Origin: Glaciihabitans sp. | Lineage (GTDB): Bacteria; Actinomycetota; Actinomycetes; Actinomycetales; Microbacteriaceae | Reading direction: 5' to 3' | DNA: 64,000 bases | Assembly: GCA_025464095.1 (NCBI GenBank) | Contig: JAODMF010000022.1 | Location: 124,001-188,000 of the forward strand | Shown: positions 24,089 to 32,589 of the stretch, one piece after another | Numbering within the stretch: position 1 is the stretch's first letter | Layout of the letters: each line of letters starts with the position of its first letter | The notes under the pieces: generated by a model | Seen by the model: only the letters and a program-made list of their open reading frames with translations | The model's database searches: none | Told to the model about the DNA's origin: nothing | Made by a program: the position numbers and the translations under genes

Positions 24089-24288
24089 GCGGTGCTCCCG
24101 TTCGTCGGTTTGGCGCGTTCCCGCCATTATCGGCCGCCTCTGCCCACAAAACCTGCCCCAGTACGGCGTGGCGAGTTGACGTCCCCCCATTTGCGGGACT
24201 TTGCCTTATCGTGATCGTTCCGTAATGTGACTGGAGCGACAGAAGCATGGGGAAGTGATTCTGCGCGGGCAGCACCGGGGGCACCGCC

Positions 24289-25605
24289 ATGTTTATCAAT
24301 CGATCACGTTCGCGCACGAATGCAGTGCGCCTACTCACCGCAACTCTCGCAACTTTCGCGATTGCTGCTGGAGCGCTCCTGAGCGCGCCGGCCGCCTCCG
24401 CGATCGGCAGCGACGATTACCCGGCCAAGTGGAAAAACCACCCCCGGGACGCGATGTTCGATGACTGGGGCATGTACAACCGCGAATGTGTTTCGTGGGT
24501 GGCATGGACCCTGCACAACCGCAACAAGTTCGAGATGCCGTTTCACGCCAATGCCGAGGACTGGGGCGCGAAGGCTAAGAAGCTCGGCTACAGGGTAGAC
24601 CACACGCCGACCGTCGGGTCCGTCGCCTGGTGGTCAACCAACCACGTCGCCTGGGTCGAGGCGGTCAACACCAACGGAACCGTCACCGTCTCCGAATACA
24701 ACATCGGCGGCAAGGGCAAGTACGACACCGCCACGTTCGCAGCCACACGGCCGAGCGGCTACATCCACTTCAAAGACATGGCGGTGGACGTCTCCAGCGG
24801 CGCCTTCGTGCAATATGGCACTCGGGTCTACCGCATCGCCGGTGGCGCTCCCCTGTATGTCCCCAACTGGCAGGACCTGACACCCAGGCGCACGATCGGC
24901 GCATTGTCCGCTACTGCGTGGGCGAAGCTCGCACCCCGACCCGCCGACGGCACTTACATCACGGCCATGCCCAGCGGCACCGTTTATCGCATCGTCGGTG
25001 GTGCGCCCCTGGCGGTTGCCAACTGGGATGCCCTCGGCGGCACCAAGCCAACGGTCAAGGTCAGTGACGAAGACATTGCGCACTCCGGCACGACCATCAA
25101 GGGCAGCCCCTGGGCGCACCTCCGTTACTACCCGCTCACGGGCACGTATCTCACGACCGGCGCAGCCGACTCGTTGAAGATCTACCAGGTAACGAGTGGT
25201 GTCGCCGATCCGGTCACCGACTGGGCTGCCGTCGGGGGCGTAAAGCCATCGGTGCAGGTGGACCCAGCGGCGATCAGCAAGGCCGGGGCGACGAAGACCA
25301 GCGCATGGGGCCACCTCGTCGGGCGAATTCCACCGCTGAAAATCAAACTGGCCGGTTCACCTCTTGTCGGCCACACGATCAGCGTCTCGGTTGCAAGTAC
25401 CGGTGTATCCGGCGTCTCCCTGCGCTACGTGTGGAAGCGCAACGGCGTCGTGATCAACGGGCACACCAGCCACTCGCTCACGATGAAGAAGGCGTACGTG
25501 GGAGCATCGATCACGGTCACCGTGGTTGCCACGAAGACCAACTTCCGCGGCGTCACCAAGGCCAGCACACCGCGCGTGGTCCGCACGCAGGCGGTTGGCG
25601 TCTAA
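24289..25605 (+). CDS. Secreted CHAP-domain peptidoglycan hydrolase candidate
   Basis: A 438-residue exported protein. The signal peptide runs to about residue 38 (APAASA-I). A CHAP amidase/peptidase domain follows (~45-150) with catalytic Cys67 (YNRECVSWVAW), His119 (TNHVAWVE) and acidic or Asn partners in SEYNIGG; it should cut peptide bonds in peptidoglycan. From ~172 to ~340 there are three ~55-residue repeats, clearest as TRVYRIAGGAPLYVPNW and GTVYRIVGGAPLAVANW, probably for wall binding. The last ~90 residues are one Ig-like module (SLRYVWKRNGVVINGHTS) related to those at 12142 and 60394. The ATG follows GGGGGCACC. Its stop overlaps the convergent GAF gene. Confidence 0.85.
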   Translation: MFINRSRSRTNAVRLLTATLATFAIAAGALLSAPAASAIGSDDYPAKWKNHPRDAMFDDWGMYNRECVSWVAWTLHNRNKFEMPFHANAEDWGAKAKKLGYRVDHTPTVGSVAWWSTNHVAWVEAVNTNGTVTVSEYNIGGKGKYDTATFAATRPSGYIHFKDMAVDVSSGAFVQYGTRVYRIAGGAPLYVPNWQDLTPRRTIGALSATAWAKLAPRPADGTYITAMPSGTVYRIVGGAPLAVANWDALGGTKPTVKVSDEDIAHSGTTIKGSPWAHLRYYPLTGTYLTTGAADSLKIYQVTSGVADPVTDWAAVGGVKPSVQVDPAAISKAGATKTSAWGHLVGRIPPLKIKLAGSPLVGHTISVSVASTGVSGVSLRYVWKRNGVVINGHTSHSLTMKKAYVGASITVTVVATKTNFRGVTKASTPRVVRTQAVGV

Positions 25606-26819
25606 CGGGACGTCAACCGCGAGCCGGAGCGCCACAGTATGCCCTGCACCTGCAGGGCGAGATCGCGGAGCAGAGCGGCATCCGAGGTGCTGAACTTTCG
25701 GGGCTTCGAATCGACGATGCACAACGCGCCGACGCGCTGGCCATTGGGCGCCTCAAGCGGGTACCCGGCGTAGAACTGCACGTCTGATCCGCCGCGGACC
25801 CACGGATGCTGGGCGAATCGTTCGTCCTTGGATGCGTCTTCGACGACGAAGATTTCTGATCGCCGGATCGTGAACTCGCAGAATGCGAGTGCGCGCGGAG
25901 TGTCGGTGCGGCTGAGGCCGGCAGCCGCCATCACGAACTGGCGCGAGTGGTCGAGGAAAGTGACGGATGCGCCCTTCGAGCCGAACAGGTCGCGCGCAAG
26001 TCTCGCGACCCACTCGAAATTCTCGTCGGGGTCGGCGTCGAGAATTCCCAACTCGTCGACCGCGTCCTGCCGCGCCCGCTCGTTCGCCGGTTCGTGCCGC
26101 CGGGAGGCTCCCCCGGTGAGGTCGAGTTGGGTCGCGATGGTCGGGGCGACTTCGGTGGCGAGGTCCTCGTACACAGTGTTCTTCATGACGCTCAGCAGCT
26201 TGTGTGCTTTCCACGCCTCAAATTCGAGGAAAGTGACCCCGGAGCGCCTTTCGATGATCGATCGCGACGCCGCGTTGACCAGCCGGGTGTGGCTGTCGAC
26301 CACCCGCTCGATGAGGAAGGGCAGCCCGAGCAGTGCGTGCGCGGGGGCAACCGAAACGACGAACACGTGCATCCCCTGCGGGGCCTGCGCGCTCACGGCG
26401 TCGAGGAGGCGGGCGAGGTCACGCTTCCAGGTGTGGATGGATCGGAGCTCAAGTGCGTCACGACCTCCGAGAGTGACGACAACCGCATCGAAACGCGCCA
26501 GCTCAACGCCGCGCAGCGCAGGGACGCAACTGGCGAGGGTCATTGCCGGGTCGGCGATGATGTCGATGTCGGTTCCGCGGTGTGTATGGGAGGAGACGCT
26601 GCGCGCCAGGTACCCTGCGAAAGCGAGCTCATGGGTGAGCACGCCGAACCCCACGGAGAGCCCGGCGCCGACGAGCAACAAGCGGTCGGGATTGGCGCCG
26701 CGAGAATGGACGCTGGGGTGGCCTTCCGGCCGCATCAGCGTCATCCACGACCGCGATGAGAAGCGCAGCCACAGTTGCATGAGCGGACGCAGCGCCGCGT
26801 GGGCCAATCGCAACAACAT
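25602..26819 (-). CDS. Pseudo-SGNH hydrolase fused to GAF domain (paralogue 1)
   Basis: A 405-residue protein with two domains. Residues ~45-235 follow the SGNH-hydrolase fold, but the nucleophile block reads LLVGAGLSVGFG, with Gly in place of the GDS serine; the GxND block is TLGGRDALEL, and no DxxH is seen. It is therefore probably not an esterase. Residues ~260-400 are a GAF domain of the DELGILDADPDENFEWVARL type, with AFCEFTI, VVEDASKDERFAQHPWVRGG, FYAGYPLEAPNGQRVGALCI and a Cys in the usual place. No output domain is present. The N terminus is hydrophobic and basic (LLRLAHAALRPLMQLWLRF), possibly membrane-associated. A G-rich Shine-Dalgarno precedes the ATG at 26819. A second copy lies at 29034, on the far side of the S9 peptidase. 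Confidence 0.72.
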   Translation of the reverse strand: MLLRLAHAALRPLMQLWLRFSSRSWMTLMRPEGHPSVHSRGANPDRLLLVGAGLSVGFGVLTHELAFAGYLARSVSSHTHRGTDIDIIADPAMTLASCVPALRGVELARFDAVVVTLGGRDALELRSIHTWKRDLARLLDAVSAQAPQGMHVFVVSVAPAHALLGLPFLIERVVDSHTRLVNAASRSIIERRSGVTFLEFEAWKAHKLLSVMKNTVYEDLATEVAPTIATQLDLTGGASRRHEPANERARQDAVDELGILDADPDENFEWVARLARDLFGSKGASVTFLDHSRQFVMAAAGLSRTDTPRALAFCEFTIRRSEIFVVEDASKDERFAQHPWVRGGSDVQFYAGYPLEAPNGQRVGALCIVDSKPRKFSTSDAALLRDLALQVQGILWRSGSRLTSR

Positions 26820-26958
26820 GAGTCCCCCACTCCCCGCCAATGCCAGCCCCGCCAATGCGTTATGGGCTTGAGTGTACCCCGAAATGTCCTCTATATCGTT
26901 CAAAATTTGCTCATTTGTACCCCAAAAAGCATTTCGTCGGGTCGGATAGCCTCGAGAC
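26820..26958. promoter_or_regulatory. Divergent intergenic region with spaced TGTACCCC repeats
   Basis: This 139-bp region separates the divergent GAF and S9 peptidase genes. It carries two direct repeats, TGTACCCCGAAA (26873) and TGTACCCCAAAA (26916), 43 bp apart (about four helical turns), with an AT-rich stretch between them. TAGCCT at 26947-26952 is the probable -10 of the peptidase gene. A duplicated CCCCGCCAATGC also lies at 26832-26857. The repeats are plausible activator or repressor half-sites, with no known match. Confidence 0.45.
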
Positions 26959-29076
26959 ATGCGCCTCCAGCCGCCCGTTGCATCCCGCCAGCCCGTGCTG
27001 CGCACGCACCACGGTGACACCGTCACCGATAACTACGAATGGATGCGCAACAAGAGCGATCCGGTCGTTATCGCGCACCTCGAAGCGGAGAACGCGTACA
27101 CCGACCAGGAGACCGCCGACCTCGAGGTGCTGACCGAGCAGATCTTTGAGGAGATCACGGCGCACACGCTCGAGACAGACCTCAGTGTTCCGGTTCGCGA
27201 GGGCGGCTGGTGGTACTACTCGCGAACCGTCGAGGGCAGGCAATACGGCATTCGATGCCGGGTGCCTGCCGCGGGGACCGACGACTGGGTACCGCCAGTC
27301 GTTGACAGGGACCTCGTGGCTGGGATTTCGACCGACGGGATGCACGAGCAGGTATTGCTCGACTCAAACGCCGAAGCCGAGGGCCACGACTTCTTCTCGC
27401 TCGGCGGCTTCGACGTCAGTGGCGACGGACGAAGGCTGCTGTACGCCGTTGATGTCGTGGGCGACGAACGGTACACGCTCCGCATCCGCGATCTCGACAC
27501 CGGGTCCGACCTGCCCGATGTCATCGAGAACATTTCGGGCGCGGCGGTATTCGATGCGACAGGCGGATTCATCTTCTATACGACCGTCGATGATGCCTGG
27601 CGCCCCGACACCGTCTGGCGCCACCGCGTTGGTACCAGCTCCGCCGAGGACGTGGAGGTATTCACCGAGCCGGATGAGCGCTACTGGGTCGGCGTCGGGC
27701 TTACCCGCAGCCGCCGATTTCTCGTGATCGACGCGGGCTCGAAGATCACCAGCGAAAGCTGGATCCTCGACACCGCTGACCCGGAAGGCGAGTTCCGCGT
27801 CGTCTGGCCGCGCAAGCAGGGCGTGGAGTACTCGGTCGAGCACGCCGTGATCGACGGCGATGACCGCATCCTCATCGTCCACAATGACGGCGCGCTCGAC
27901 TTCGAACTGGTGGATGTCGCTGCCGCAGACCCCGCCGGAGACCGCCGGAGACTGGTACCGCACTCCCCCGGCACACGACTCGAGGCCGTCGAGGCGTTCG
28001 CCACTTTCCTCGCCCTGGAGTACCGGCGGGAGGCACTCCCCCGCCTGGCAGTGGCGACGCTCGATGGTTCTCCGATCGCGTTCACCGAGCTTCAGTTCAC
28101 CGAGGAGCTGTTCTCGGTTGGCATTTCGGCCAACCCGGAATGGAACCAGCCGTCCCTGCGCTTCGGGTACACCAGCTTCGTCACTCCATCGACGGTGAAC
28201 TCGTACGACGTGGGTTCCGGTGTGATCACTCAGCTCAAGCAGCAGCCAGTGCTCGGCTTCACTCCGTCGCTGTACACGCAGCGGCGGGAGTGGGCAACAG
28301 CTGCGGATGGCACCAGGGTGCCGATTTCCCTCTACTACCGTGCCGATCTCCTCGTCGCAGGCGAACCGTCGCCGCTCGTGTTGTACGGCTACGGGTCATA
28401 CGAGACATCCATCGACCCGTCGTTCAGCATCCCGCGCCTGAGCCTGCTCAATCGGGGCGTCGTGCAGGCGGTCGCGCACGTTCGCGGCGGGGGCGAGCTG
28501 GGACGCGACTGGTACGAGCGGGGCAAGATGCTCACCAAGCCGAACAGCTTCAGCGACTTCGTCGACTGCGCGCGGTTCCTGACAGAGAGCGGCCTTACCA
28601 GTCCCGGGCAGCTCGTGGCACAGGGCGGGAGCGCGGGCGGACTCCTCATGGGCGCGGTGGCCAACCTCGCACCCGAGTTGTTTGCCGGGATCCTCGCGGT
28701 CGTTCCCTTTGTCGATCCACTGACCAGCATCCTCGACCCGTCCCTGCCCCTCACCGTGGTCGAATGGGACGAGTGGGGCGATCCGCTGCACGACCCCGAG
28801 ATCTATGCGCTGATGAAGTCGTACTCGCCGTATGAGAACGTGCGCGAGGCGCGGTATCCGCAGATCCTGGCAGAGACGAGTCTCAACGACACCCGCGTGC
28901 TGTACGTTGAGCCGGCGAAGTGGGTGGCGCGGCTCCGCGAGGTGGGAGCTCCGGTCCTGCTGCGCACCGAGATGAGCGCGGGTCACGGCGGGGTGAGCGG
29001 ACGCTACGAATCGTGGCGCAAGACCGCGTTCGACTACGCCTGGGTGTTGCGGGCGCTCGCCCAGAGCTCTTCCTGA
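26959..29076 (+). CDS. S9 family oligopeptidase (oligopeptidase B-like)
   Basis: A 705-residue prolyl-oligopeptidase-family serine peptidase. The first ~420 residues form the seven-bladed propeller that restricts substrates to peptides; the rest is the alpha/beta hydrolase domain. Catalytic Ser558 is in QGGSAGG, Asp644 in LNDTRV and His676 in SAGHGG. RTHHGDTVTDNYEWMRNKSD near the N terminus is typical of oligopeptidase B, which cleaves after Arg/Lys. There is no signal peptide, so it is cytoplasmic. TAGCCT lies 6 nt before the ATG, so a leaderless message is likely. The last 43 bp overlap the convergent GAF paralogue. Position between two pseudo-SGNH-GAF genes suggests local duplication around it. 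Confidence 0.9.
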   Translation: MRLQPPVASRQPVLRTHHGDTVTDNYEWMRNKSDPVVIAHLEAENAYTDQETADLEVLTEQIFEEITAHTLETDLSVPVREGGWWYYSRTVEGRQYGIRCRVPAAGTDDWVPPVVDRDLVAGISTDGMHEQVLLDSNAEAEGHDFFSLGGFDVSGDGRRLLYAVDVVGDERYTLRIRDLDTGSDLPDVIENISGAAVFDATGGFIFYTTVDDAWRPDTVWRHRVGTSSAEDVEVFTEPDERYWVGVGLTRSRRFLVIDAGSKITSESWILDTADPEGEFRVVWPRKQGVEYSVEHAVIDGDDRILIVHNDGALDFELVDVAAADPAGDRRRLVPHSPGTRLEAVEAFATFLALEYRREALPRLAVATLDGSPIAFTELQFTEELFSVGISANPEWNQPSLRFGYTSFVTPSTVNSYDVGSGVITQLKQQPVLGFTPSLYTQRREWATAADGTRVPISLYYRADLLVAGEPSPLVLYGYGSYETSIDPSFSIPRLSLLNRGVVQAVAHVRGGGELGRDWYERGKMLTKPNSFSDFVDCARFLTESGLTSPGQLVAQGGSAGGLLMGAVANLAPELFAGILAVVPFVDPLTSILDPSLPLTVVEWDEWGDPLHDPEIYALMKSYSPYENVREARYPQILAETSLNDTRVLYVEPAKWVARLREVGAPVLLRTEMSAGHGGVSGRYESWRKTAFDYAWVLRALAQSSS

Positions 29077-30248
29077 GCCCGCAGGGCGAGCTCACGCAGC
29101 AGTCCCGCATCGGCGGCCGTGAAAACGCGGGGCAGTCTGTCGACGACGAACAGCGTCCCAACACGTTCTCCGCCCGGGGCCTCGATGGGATACCCGGCAT
29201 AGAACCGGATGAATGGTGCCCCGGCGACGAGCGGACTGTTGCGGAAGCGCGGGTCTTTCAGTGCATCCTCCACCGTGAAGTGACCCTGGCCACGCATCGC
29301 GAACTCGCCGAACGTCCCCGCGCGCGACACCTCGGTTTCGCCCAGATTGACCCGACTCTTGAACCACTGGCGGTCGTTGTCGAGAAAGCTGATGCCTGCT
29401 GCCTCAGCGCCGAAACTGCTCTGCGCCTTTGCCGTGATGCGGTCGAACCGTTCCTCGGCGGGGGTGTCCAGGATGCCGAGACGCTCGAGCGCGGCCTGTC
29501 GAGCCTGCTCATCCTGCACTGCCAGGGGTCGCGGCGAGCTGCCCGACGGCTCCAGGTGAGCGACGATACTCGACACGAGCTGGCCGGCCCACGCCCGATA
29601 GGTCTCGGAACTGCGGTACAGGATCGTGTCCACGATGGCGCCGGGCTCGAACGGCACGAAAGCGACCCCCTCGCGCCCCCGCGCGAGCGATTCCAACTCC
29701 AGGTTGAGCAACCGACCGTGGCGATCTCCCACCCGGGAGACGCTTCTCGGAATCATCCCGAGCGAGGTGAGCGACGGAACGGCCACAAACAGGACTCTCA
29801 GGCTCGACGGACCCGCCGCGCGCAGGTGGTCGAGCAGGGCGGCGATCTCTCGTCTCCACAGGGAAACCGAGTGCAGCGTGCCCGCCTCGTTCAGCCCGAG
29901 CGTCATGACGGCCAGGTCGAACCGGGCGAGGTTGACAGCGTTGATCGCGGTAAGCGCCGATGACGCCGTCATGTCGGGGGTGGCGAAGATGTCGATGTCG
30001 GCGGCTCGCCCGGTGAGGGTCGTGAGCTGTCGCGCCAGGTGACCGGCGAAGGAGAGGTCGTGCGACAGGACGCCGTAGCCAACGGCCGCTCCGCTCCCGA
30101 CCAGGAGAATACGGTCGGGGTTCGTGCCCGTGGTGTGCACGTGCGGATTGCCACTCGGGCGTGGCACAGCGGCCCGGGCGGCAGCTGTTGTTGCGAGGCT
30201 GACGCGCACGAAGGGCCGCAGGACTACCTGAAGAATGCGGCGAAACAT
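29034..30248 (-). CDS. Pseudo-SGNH hydrolase fused to GAF domain (paralogue 2)
   Basis: A 404-residue paralogue of the protein at 25602 with the same order: basic N-terminal segment, SGNH-like domain (~40-230), GAF domain (~250-395). The nucleophile block is LLVGSGAAVGYG, again without the GDS serine. The third block is TLGLNEAGTL. The GAF part has LGILDTPAEERFDRITAKA, DNDRQWFKSRVNLGE, TVEDALKDPRFRNSPLVAG and FYAGYPIEAPGGERVGTLFV; the Cys of the other copy (AFCEF) is Gly here (TFGEF). The two copies may thus sense different signals. AAGGGG precedes the ATG. The 3' end overlaps the S9 peptidase gene by 43 bp, convergently. Confidence 0.72.
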   Translation of the reverse strand: MFRRILQVVLRPFVRVSLATTAAARAAVPRPSGNPHVHTTGTNPDRILLVGSGAAVGYGVLSHDLSFAGHLARQLTTLTGRAADIDIFATPDMTASSALTAINAVNLARFDLAVMTLGLNEAGTLHSVSLWRREIAALLDHLRAAGPSSLRVLFVAVPSLTSLGMIPRSVSRVGDRHGRLLNLELESLARGREGVAFVPFEPGAIVDTILYRSSETYRAWAGQLVSSIVAHLEPSGSSPRPLAVQDEQARQAALERLGILDTPAEERFDRITAKAQSSFGAEAAGISFLDNDRQWFKSRVNLGETEVSRAGTFGEFAMRGQGHFTVEDALKDPRFRNSPLVAGAPFIRFYAGYPIEAPGGERVGTLFVVDRLPRVFTAADAGLLRELALRAQEELWASARNTQA

Positions 30249-30340
30249 CGGAGCCCCTTGCGAGTGTGCCGGGGAGTTCCGGCAGCGCGATATTACCCGC
30301 GGGTGCCTGCGCGAAAGCAGCGATATTGAGGCTGTGTCGC

Positions 30341-30352
30341 GACCGATCGGTC
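30341..30352. promoter_or_regulatory. Perfect 12-bp palindrome
   Basis: GACCGATCGGTC lies ~93 bp upstream of the GAF paralogue start at 30248 and just after the stop of the gene at 30363. Both genes are on the minus strand. It has the size of a TetR-type operator, but no such regulator is adjacent, so it may equally be chance. Confidence 0.3.
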
Positions 30353-30362
30353 TAGTGGACCG

Positions 30363-30710
30363 CTACTTCTGGTCCATCAAATCGAGGAGATTCTTGCTGG
30401 CCTTTGCGATGTCATCGTGGTCGTTTTGCGCGGCCCTGCTCTCGAGTGAGATCACCGCGCAGCGATGGACGCGAGAGAAATCGCCGAACGGAAAACTGTA
30501 GCGACCCTTGGTTTCTTCTGCGGCATCCGTGTCGATGCCGAGGTGCCAGAGGGCGTACTCGCCATATCCGTGCTTTTCAATGAACGTGTTCTCGTCGCCT
30601 GCGCTGGGTGCGTCTTCGCTCCAGTCGTCGCGTTCGTCACGCCTCACGTGACCGTTCTTGACGAGGTCGCGCGCGTGGGTGAGTGCTTTCGAATTGAGTT
30701 TTACTGCCAT
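30363..30710 (-). CDS. Conserved hypothetical protein, 115 residues
   Basis: A soluble, charged protein that looks like a conserved actinobacterial family of unknown function. It begins with a helix (KLNSKALTHARDLVKNGHV), then an acidic stretch (RRDERDDWSEDAPSAGDENT), YGEYALWHLGID, and a GRYSFPFGDFSRVHRCAVIS core. The ATG at 30710 follows GGAGG with a short spacer and is the first plausible start; the frame upstream is Arg/Ala-rich and unlike coding sequence. Confidence 0.68.
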   Translation of the reverse strand: MAVKLNSKALTHARDLVKNGHVRRDERDDWSEDAPSAGDENTFIEKHGYGEYALWHLGIDTDAAEETKGRYSFPFGDFSRVHRCAVISLESRAAQNDHDDIAKASKNLLDLMDQK

Positions 30711-30781
30711 GCCTCCAGCCAACGCCGAGGCTCCGCAGGCCTCAACCCCTTGCGCTCGGCGCCGCTGGCAAGCACCGCAGC

Positions 30782-31534
30782 TCAGGGAGACGCGACCTGC
30801 TCCTCGGGCTCTCCGTGGTGCTGGGGGGCCAGGCGCAATCGAAGGGAGCCCTCCCGCCAGTTCAGGGCGAGAGTACCGAACGCCCACCGGATGCGGCGCG
30901 CGATGCCGGGCAGGGTCTGAAACGGGCGGGCCGAGATTCCCACCCTCAGCGTCGCGTCGTAGATCACCGTGATCTGGGGATCGAAGTGGATGCTGAGGTC
31001 CAGGTCATCGTGTACCTCGCGCAGTTCGCTGTGAACGACATGCCGGACCCGGTCCCAGACGCCTCGGCGCATAGCGAAGTTGGATCCGAATACCGGCGAG
31101 TGCCCGAGCAGCCGGGTCACAAACCAGAAGAACCCGCCAATGTACAGCCTGCGGCCCGCCCAGCAGGTGAATGCGCCGGCGCCGTAGAAGTCGCCCGGAC
31201 CGGTGACCGCCGAGAGCGCGGACGAGCCCATGAGCGTGGCTTCGACGCGCTCCAGCCAGTCGGCTGGAGGTACGGAGTCCGCATCCAGCCGGGCGATTAT
31301 CTCGCCGGATGCCGCATCGAACCCCATCGCGGACGCCGGAAAAATCCCGCGGAGCGGCTGGTACAGCAGCGCGGCGCCAGCCTCGCGGGCGACGGCCGCC
31401 GTGGCATCCGTGCTGCCATTGTCGACGACAATCAGCTCGTCGAACGGGCGCGTCTGGTTGGCCAGGGCGTGGAGTGCGACGCCGAGGAATCGTGCATCGT
31501 TGTAGGCGGGAATGACCACCGAGATGGACGCCAT
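30782..31534 (-). CDS. Family 2 glycosyltransferase
   Basis: A 250-residue GT-A fold glycosyltransferase that adds a sugar from an NDP-sugar donor, acting at the cytoplasmic face. It shows VVIPAYNDARFLGVALHALA (~5-24), LIVVDNGSTDAT (~37-48) with the first Asp, and ARLDADSVPP (~83-92) as the DxD-like metal motif. GSNFAMRRGVWD and EVHDDLDLSIHF (ED-like acceptor region) follow. Hydrophobic residues in GGFFWFVTRLLG may touch the membrane. The start at 31534 has TAGAAT 8 nt upstream. It is divergent from the hydrolase at 31607. The acceptor is unknown. Confidence 0.85.
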   Translation of the reverse strand: MASISVVIPAYNDARFLGVALHALANQTRPFDELIVVDNGSTDATAAVAREAGAALLYQPLRGIFPASAMGFDAASGEIIARLDADSVPPADWLERVEATLMGSSALSAVTGPGDFYGAGAFTCWAGRRLYIGGFFWFVTRLLGHSPVFGSNFAMRRGVWDRVRHVVHSELREVHDDLDLSIHFDPQITVIYDATLRVGISARPFQTLPGIARRIRWAFGTLALNWREGSLRLRLAPQHHGEPEEQVASP

Positions 31535-31606
31535 GATGCACCATTCTAGAACCGCGCTCAATTATCGCGGGGGCGGCAGGAACCGGGTTCTGTAGCATTC
31601 AGTCTC

Positions 31607-32509
31607 ATGCTGGATGCAGCGGCAGGAAGCGACGCGATCGACGAGGCTGCGCGCCTCGACGCGGAGCTTCCCGATGTCGACTGGAGCGTTCTGCCGCAGA
31701 ATCTGGAGCCGGTCGTCTTCAGCGCCCCGAGTGGACAGCTGGCGGGGCTCGCCGCCGGGCCGGTCAGCAAACCGAGGGTGGTACTGGTTCCCGGAGTAAC
31801 CGGCTCGAAGGAGGACTTTCTCTTTCTGATGCCTTTGCTCGCGGATGCCGGCTACCGGGTCGAGAGCTACGACCTGGCCGGGCAATATGATTCGGCGTCC
31901 GCGGGTCCGGAACTGTTGACGCCACCGCGACACCGGTACGACTTCGACCTGTTCGTCAATGACCTGGTCGCGGTGCTGGAGGCCGGAAGCACACCGGTGC
32001 ACGTGCTCGGGTACTCGTTCGCGGCCTCCGTTGCCCAGCAGGCACTCGCGCGCCGGCCGGATCTCTTTGCCAGCTTCACGCTCCTGAGTTCCCCGCCGGA
32101 GAGCGGACAGAGCTTTCGGCACATCAAGCGCGTCGGCTGGATCAGCGACTTCGCCACCGCCCGCCTCGGTGCCGCCCTGATGATCTGGGGCGTTTCGAAC
32201 AACCTCAACCGCGCTCCTGCCGGGCGAGTGCGCTTCGTGCGGAAACGGTTCGAGCTCACGCGGCGGTCCTCGGTTGTTGACGTGATCGCGCTGATGATGC
32301 AGCTGCCGGACCTGCGGGCGCAGCTTGCTGCGGCATCCATTCCCCTGCTCGTCGCCGTCGGCGAGCACGACCTGTGGCCGCTCGCCCTGCACGCCCGGTT
32401 CGCCGAGCAGATCGGCGCCCGACTCGCGGTCTACCGCACCGGCCACAGCCCCTGCGAGGAGTCGCCGCACCAGCTGGCACGGGACCTGCTGCACCTGTAC
32501 CAGGCCTGA
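31607..32509 (+). CDS. Alpha/beta hydrolase
   Basis: A 300-residue alpha/beta hydrolase, cytoplasmic. VVLVPGVTGSKEDFLFLMPL (~58-77) gives the oxyanion strand, the elbow is GYSFAAS (Ser ~141), the acid is in VAVGEHDLWP and the base in RTGHSPCEESP. It resembles hydrolases acting on small esters or thioesters; the substrate is unknown. The start has TAGCAT 8 nt upstream and no Shine-Dalgarno. The SDR gene follows 80 bp later on the same strand. Confidence 0.82.
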   Translation: MLDAAAGSDAIDEAARLDAELPDVDWSVLPQNLEPVVFSAPSGQLAGLAAGPVSKPRVVLVPGVTGSKEDFLFLMPLLADAGYRVESYDLAGQYDSASAGPELLTPPRHRYDFDLFVNDLVAVLEAGSTPVHVLGYSFAASVAQQALARRPDLFASFTLLSSPPESGQSFRHIKRVGWISDFATARLGAALMIWGVSNNLNRAPAGRVRFVRKRFELTRRSSVVDVIALMMQLPDLRAQLAAASIPLLVAVGEHDLWPLALHARFAEQIGARLAVYRTGHSPCEESPHQLARDLLHLYQA

Positions 32510-32589
32510 CAGCGACCGACCGGCGAGGTTCGACGGGCGTTCGGCGTCAAGCCCCTTGTCGGGCTCCCGAGCGGCTGCGACCGTGAAGT

